From an uncultured Christensenellaceae bacterium (GTDB lineage: Bacteria; Bacillota; Clostridia; Christensenellales; Pumilibacteraceae), in the NCBI GenBank assembly GCA_910588315.1, contig CAJUQF010000033.1, positions 7,725 through 18,390 of the forward strand: DNA of 10,666 bases, read 5' to 3'. Positions 7,599-10,666 of this stretch are shown here, one piece after another; within the stretch, counting starts at the first letter, position 1, and the number at the start of each line of letters is the position of its first letter. The position numbers and the translations under genes were made by a program. The notes under the pieces are model-generated. The model worked only from the letters and a program-made list of their open reading frames with translations. It was not told the origin of the DNA and did not search any database.

Positions 7599-9793
7599 TT
7601 GCAAAAGTTATAGTCGATATTTCCGCGAGCGACGTCGACAGGGTTTTCGATTACAAGTCCATCGACGGTGTGGAGAAAGGTTCGCGAGTATTTGTTCCGT
7701 TCGGAAGACAAAACATAGAGGGGTATGTTATAGGCTTTACGGAACATACGGATGTGCCGCCCGAAAAACTCAAACAGATAGTATCTGTACTCGACGACAG
7801 ACCTATCGTTTCTGAAGAGTTTTTGGCGCTGTGCGATTATATGACGGCGCGGTTCCATCTCAGGAAAATTGATGTTTTTCGATTGTTGCTGCCGTCTAAA
7901 ATGCGCGGCGGCAAGATAAAGGCGCTGGAAAAGACTTCCGTCTATATAGGACCCGATTACATAGAACAAGATCCGAATCTTTTTATCAAGAAGTCGGCGC
8001 ATTCGCAAATGGAAGTTTACGAGTATTTGCTCGATGCCAAAGATGCGGATCAAAGTTATCTCAATGCGAATTTTTCCGCCGCGGCAGTACGTAATCTTAT
8101 TTCGCGCGGGGTGTTTTTAACGCGTAAAGAAAACGTACTTAGAACGCCGTACAAAAATATAGTACAAAAGGATAACGCGGTCACACTGACCGACGAACAG
8201 ACGGCAGCTGCCGATACTATAATGTCGAGCGACAGACCTACGCTGCTTTTCGGCGTTACGGGAAGCGGTAAGACCGAAGTATACTTAAACTGTATCGAGC
8301 GTACTCTCAAGTCCGGTAAGACGGCTATTATGCTCGTTCCCGAAATATCTTTGACGCCGCAGGTAATGCGTATATTTCGTTCGCGGTTCGGAGACGATGT
8401 GGCGCTTTTGCACTCCGGACTCAGCGACGGCGAGCGTTTTGACGAGTGGCGCAGGCTTTTGACGGGTGCGGCGCGTGTTGCGGTCGGTGCGCGTTCGGCT
8501 ATATTCGCACCGCTTACCGATATCGGACTGATAGTAATAGACGAAGAACACGATACTTCGTATGTTTCCGAATCGAATCCTCGTTATATCACGCGAGACG
8601 TAGCGTTTTTTCGCGCCGAAGCGAACGGAGCCAAGGTCGTCATGGGTTCGGCTACACCGTCGACCGAAAGTTATTATGCGGCGGAGCGCGGCAAGTACAC
8701 GCTCGTACGTCTCCCGCACCGAGTCAATAAATGCGAGATGCCGGAGATACAGATAGTAAATATGTGCAAAGAAGTCACTTACGGGAATTCCGGTATGTTT
8801 TCCGAGCCGCTTGTGACGGCGCTCGACGAATGCTTAAAAGCGGGAAATCAGGCAATACTTTTTTTAAATCGCCGCGGCTATAGCTCGTTTGTAATGTGTA
8901 AAAAATGCGGATATGTGGCAAAGTGCGAGGATTGCGACGTTTCGCTGGTGTACCACAAGGAAGAGAATATTCTGAAATGTCATTACTGTCAGCGGCGATA
9001 TGCAATGCTCGATCTTTGTCCGAACTGTAAAAGCTCGCACATTAAACAAGGGTTTATGGGTACGGAACGCATAGTGGAACAGGTGAACAAAATGTTTCCG
9101 CAGGCGCGTATTATCCGTATGGATAACGACACAACGAGAACCAAGGATGCGCACCTGAAATTGCTGGGCGATTTTTCATCCGGCAATGCCGATATACTCG
9201 TCGGCACACAAATGGTGGCAAAGGGACACGACTTTGCTAATGTTACGCTCGTCGGTATCATAGATGCCGATATGAGCCTTCATTTTTCGGATTTTCGCGC
9301 CGTGGAGCGAACTTTCCAGCTTATAACTCAGGTCGCGGGCAGGGCAGGCAGGGAACAAAAGCCGGGTAAAGTTATTTTACAGACGTATACGCCCAGACAT
9401 TATGTATATCGATTCGCGACGGCATACGATTACGAAGGATTCTACACAAAGGAGATAAATCTTTTGCAGGCGACGGGTTTTCCGCCGTTTACGGAAATAT
9501 TGCGCGTTTTGATATCTTGCGAAAACGAGCAAACGGCGCTTGATGCGACAAAGCTTGCGATCGATCGGATTCGTGAAATTTCATCGGAGCACGTCGACGA
9601 TTTTATATATCTTAATGCAATGCGCGCGCCGAAAAAGCGTATACAAACAAAACACCGCATGCAAGTACTTATGCGGATCAAACCCGAACGAGAATATATA
9701 CGATCCGAGATATACAAAGTCGCGGACGAAGTTATCGCGGCGTTTCCGCAAATAACATGTTTTACGGAGATAAATCCCAACGATTTAAGTTGA
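7595..9793 (+). CDS. priA: Primosomal protein N' (replication restart helicase PriA)
   Basis: PriA recognises abandoned replication forks, unwinds the lagging arm and starts reloading of the replicative helicase. The 732 residues are normal. The 3'-end binding domain occupies about 1-100 (FDYKSIDGVEKGSRVFVPFG). The helicase core has Walker A GVTGSGKT (220-227), DEEH (316-319), GSATPS, GTQMVAKGHDF and QVAGRAGR (579-586). Eight cysteines in four CxxC pairs (435/438, 444/447, 462/465, 475/478) form the two zinc sites. DEEHDTSYVSESNPRY replaces the DEEHxxSYKQ pattern of many bacteria; I recall similar sequences in Clostridia. The ATG overlaps the coaBC stop and has no convincing ribosome binding site, so translation is probably coupled. 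def follows 12 bases after the stop. Confidence 0.97.
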   Translation: MIAKVIVDISASDVDRVFDYKSIDGVEKGSRVFVPFGRQNIEGYVIGFTEHTDVPPEKLKQIVSVLDDRPIVSEEFLALCDYMTARFHLRKIDVFRLLLPSKMRGGKIKALEKTSVYIGPDYIEQDPNLFIKKSAHSQMEVYEYLLDAKDADQSYLNANFSAAAVRNLISRGVFLTRKENVLRTPYKNIVQKDNAVTLTDEQTAAADTIMSSDRPTLLFGVTGSGKTEVYLNCIERTLKSGKTAIMLVPEISLTPQVMRIFRSRFGDDVALLHSGLSDGERFDEWRRLLTGAARVAVGARSAIFAPLTDIGLIVIDEEHDTSYVSESNPRYITRDVAFFRAEANGAKVVMGSATPSTESYYAAERGKYTLVRLPHRVNKCEMPEIQIVNMCKEVTYGNSGMFSEPLVTALDECLKAGNQAILFLNRRGYSSFVMCKKCGYVAKCEDCDVSLVYHKEENILKCHYCQRRYAMLDLCPNCKSSHIKQGFMGTERIVEQVNKMFPQARIIRMDNDTTRTKDAHLKLLGDFSSGNADILVGTQMVAKGHDFANVTLVGIIDADMSLHFSDFRAVERTFQLITQVAGRAGREQKPGKVILQTYTPRHYVYRFATAYDYEGFYTKEINLLQATGFPPFTEILRVLISCENEQTALDATKLAIDRIREISSEHVDDFIYLNAMRAPKKRIQTKHRMQVLMRIKPEREYIRSEIYKVADEVIAAFPQITCFTEINPNDLS

Positions 9794-9805
9794 AGGAGAT
9801 ACATT

Positions 9806-10261
9806 ATGGCAAGAAGAAAAGTTTATCAAGTAGGCGACGACACATTGCGTCAAGTAAGTAAGCCCGTCACGGAGTTCGACGAAAAACTGTCGGCGCTTAT
9901 TGACGACATGATAGATACGCTTATATACGAGGACGGCGCCGGATTGGCAGCGCCGCAGGTCGGCGTATTAAAGCGTATTTTCGTAGCGACGTTTGACGGC
10001 GGCAGCACTATAATCGAGGCTGTAAATCCCGTGATAGTAAAAGCCAAGGGCAAACGCATCGCGCCCGAGGGTTGTTTATCCATACCGGATGTTCGCGAAA
10101 AGGTCGAACGTCCGCGGCATGTCGTAGTTCATGCTTTTGACCGGCACGGGAATCCCATCGAGCTTAAAGCCGACGGGTTTGCCGCATCGTGCTATTGTCA
10201 CGAGATAGACCATTTGGACGGCATTTTGTTTACGGATAAAGCGATAAAGGGCAGACGGTAG
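9806..10261 (+). CDS. def: Peptide deformylase
   Basis: Def removes the formyl group from the N-terminal methionine of new proteins at the ribosome. The 151 residues carry all three motifs: GAGLAAPQVG (44-53), EGCLSIP (88-94) with metal ligand Cys90, and HEIDH (132-136) with ligands His132 and His136 and catalytic Glu133. The protein ends soon after the third motif, without the long C-terminal helix of E. coli Def, as expected for the short clostridial form. Cys131 stands before HEIDH where many family members have Gln; this is common in Clostridia. A strong AAGGAG site (9793-9798) lies 7 bases before the ATG and begins at the last base of the priA stop. fmt starts immediately after its stop codon, a logical pairing, since Fmt adds the formyl group that Def removes. 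Confidence 0.97.
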   Translation: MARRKVYQVGDDTLRQVSKPVTEFDEKLSALIDDMIDTLIYEDGAGLAAPQVGVLKRIFVATFDGGSTIIEAVNPVIVKAKGKRIAPEGCLSIPDVREKVERPRHVVVHAFDRHGNPIELKADGFAASCYCHEIDHLDGILFTDKAIKGRR

Positions 10262-10666
10262 ATGAAAGTTTTATTCATGGGAACGCCGCAATTCGCGGCG
10301 GACAGCCTGAGTGCGCTTATGGAGTCCGATCATACTGTCGTCGGTGTTGTTACTCAGCCCGATCGCGCATTGAAACGCGGCAAGACCGAAGTCGGCGCGG
10401 TGAAACGGCTCGCCGAAAAATACGGGCTGCCTATATTTCAGCCCGTCAAGATCCGCACGGAGTACGAAAAACTGCGTAAGTTCGGCGCGGATATTGCGGT
10501 TACTGCGGCATACGGTCAGATATTGGATAAAGCCGTTCTCGACAGCTTTCCCAACGGTGTTATTAACGTACATGCGTCGCTGCTTCCCAAGTATCGCGGC
10601 GCATCTCCTATCCAAGCGGGCGAAATCGCCGGCGAGAGCGTGTCCATCATGGATTACCAGAATATG
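10262..10666 (+). CDS. fmt: Methionyl-tRNA formyltransferase, N-terminal part (cut by window end)
   Basis: Fmt transfers a formyl group from 10-formyl-tetrahydrofolate to initiator Met-tRNA. Only the first 135 codons, part of the catalytic Rossmann-like domain, are in the window. The start MKVLFMGTPQFAADSL is typical, followed by VVTQPDR, AVKRLAEKYGLPIFQP, DIAVTAAYGQIL and INVHASLLPKYRGASPIQ, with the conserved Asn102 and His104 of the formyl-transfer site. The catalytic Asp expected about 30 to 40 residues further on lies at or beyond the window edge. Between PIQ (116-118) and SIM (128-130) there are 9 residues, against 12 in E. coli Fmt as I recall it, so this loop seems shortened. The ATG follows the def stop directly; AAAGGG (10246-10251) inside def is a plausible ribosome binding site, 10 bases away. 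Confidence 0.94.
   Translation, partial: MKVLFMGTPQFAADSLSALMESDHTVVGVVTQPDRALKRGKTEVGAVKRLAEKYGLPIFQPVKIRTEYEKLRKFGADIAVTAAYGQILDKAVLDSFPNGVINVHASLLPKYRGASPIQAGEIAGESVSIMDYQNM

Noticed and set aside
8540..8600. PriA has DEEHDTSYVSESNPRY in place of the common DEEHxxSYKQ pattern
   Set aside because: Similar sequences occur in clostridial PriA as I recall them, and all helicase and zinc motifs are present, so it does not suggest altered function.

Overview
The window is a densely packed stretch of housekeeping genes, all on the + strand, from what looks like a member of the Clostridia (Firmicutes/Bacillota). Three things point there. The order yicC–gmk–rpoZ–coaBC–priA–def–fmt is the classic Firmicutes block. 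pcrA followed directly by ligA is also a Firmicutes arrangement. The LigA and PriA sequences carry motif variants that I associate with clostridial family members. Base composition is moderate, ATA is used freely for isoleucine, and ribosome binding sites are good Gram-positive AAGGAGG-like sites. The species cannot be named from this sequence alone.

Layout. Positions 1-393 hold a small charged protein of unknown function whose start may lie outside the window. Its stop is followed within 14 bases by pcrA (408-2654), an SF1A DNA helicase. pcrA is followed after 9 bases by ligA (2664-4598), the NAD+-dependent DNA ligase. A 109-base gap (4599-4707) is the only real intergenic region. It contains an inverted repeat and a near-consensus sigma-A promoter with an extended -10 element. 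From that promoter a tight operon runs to the window's end: yicC (4708-5583), gmk (5583-6188), rpoZ (6213-6410), coaBC (6414-7598, TTG start), priA (7595-9793), def (9806-10261) and the first 135 codons of fmt (10262 onward, cut by the window).

How the genes work together. pcrA and ligA serve DNA repair and replication: unwinding and removing proteins from DNA, then sealing nicks. The second operon mixes basic functions: RNA turnover (yicC), guanine nucleotide supply (gmk), the RNA polymerase omega subunit (rpoZ), coenzyme A synthesis (coaBC), replication restart (priA), and the two enzymes that formylate initiator tRNA and deformylate new proteins (fmt and def). Most junctions in this operon are overlaps or gaps of a few bases, suggesting one transcript and coupled translation.

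I found no mobile element, CRISPR array, tRNA, rRNA, toxin–antitoxin pair or defence system, and no convincing undescribed system. The points most worth a second look are the unknown small gene at the left edge, the inverted repeat abutting the yicC promoter, the absence of remA between yicC and gmk, and an apparently shortened loop in the partial Fmt.
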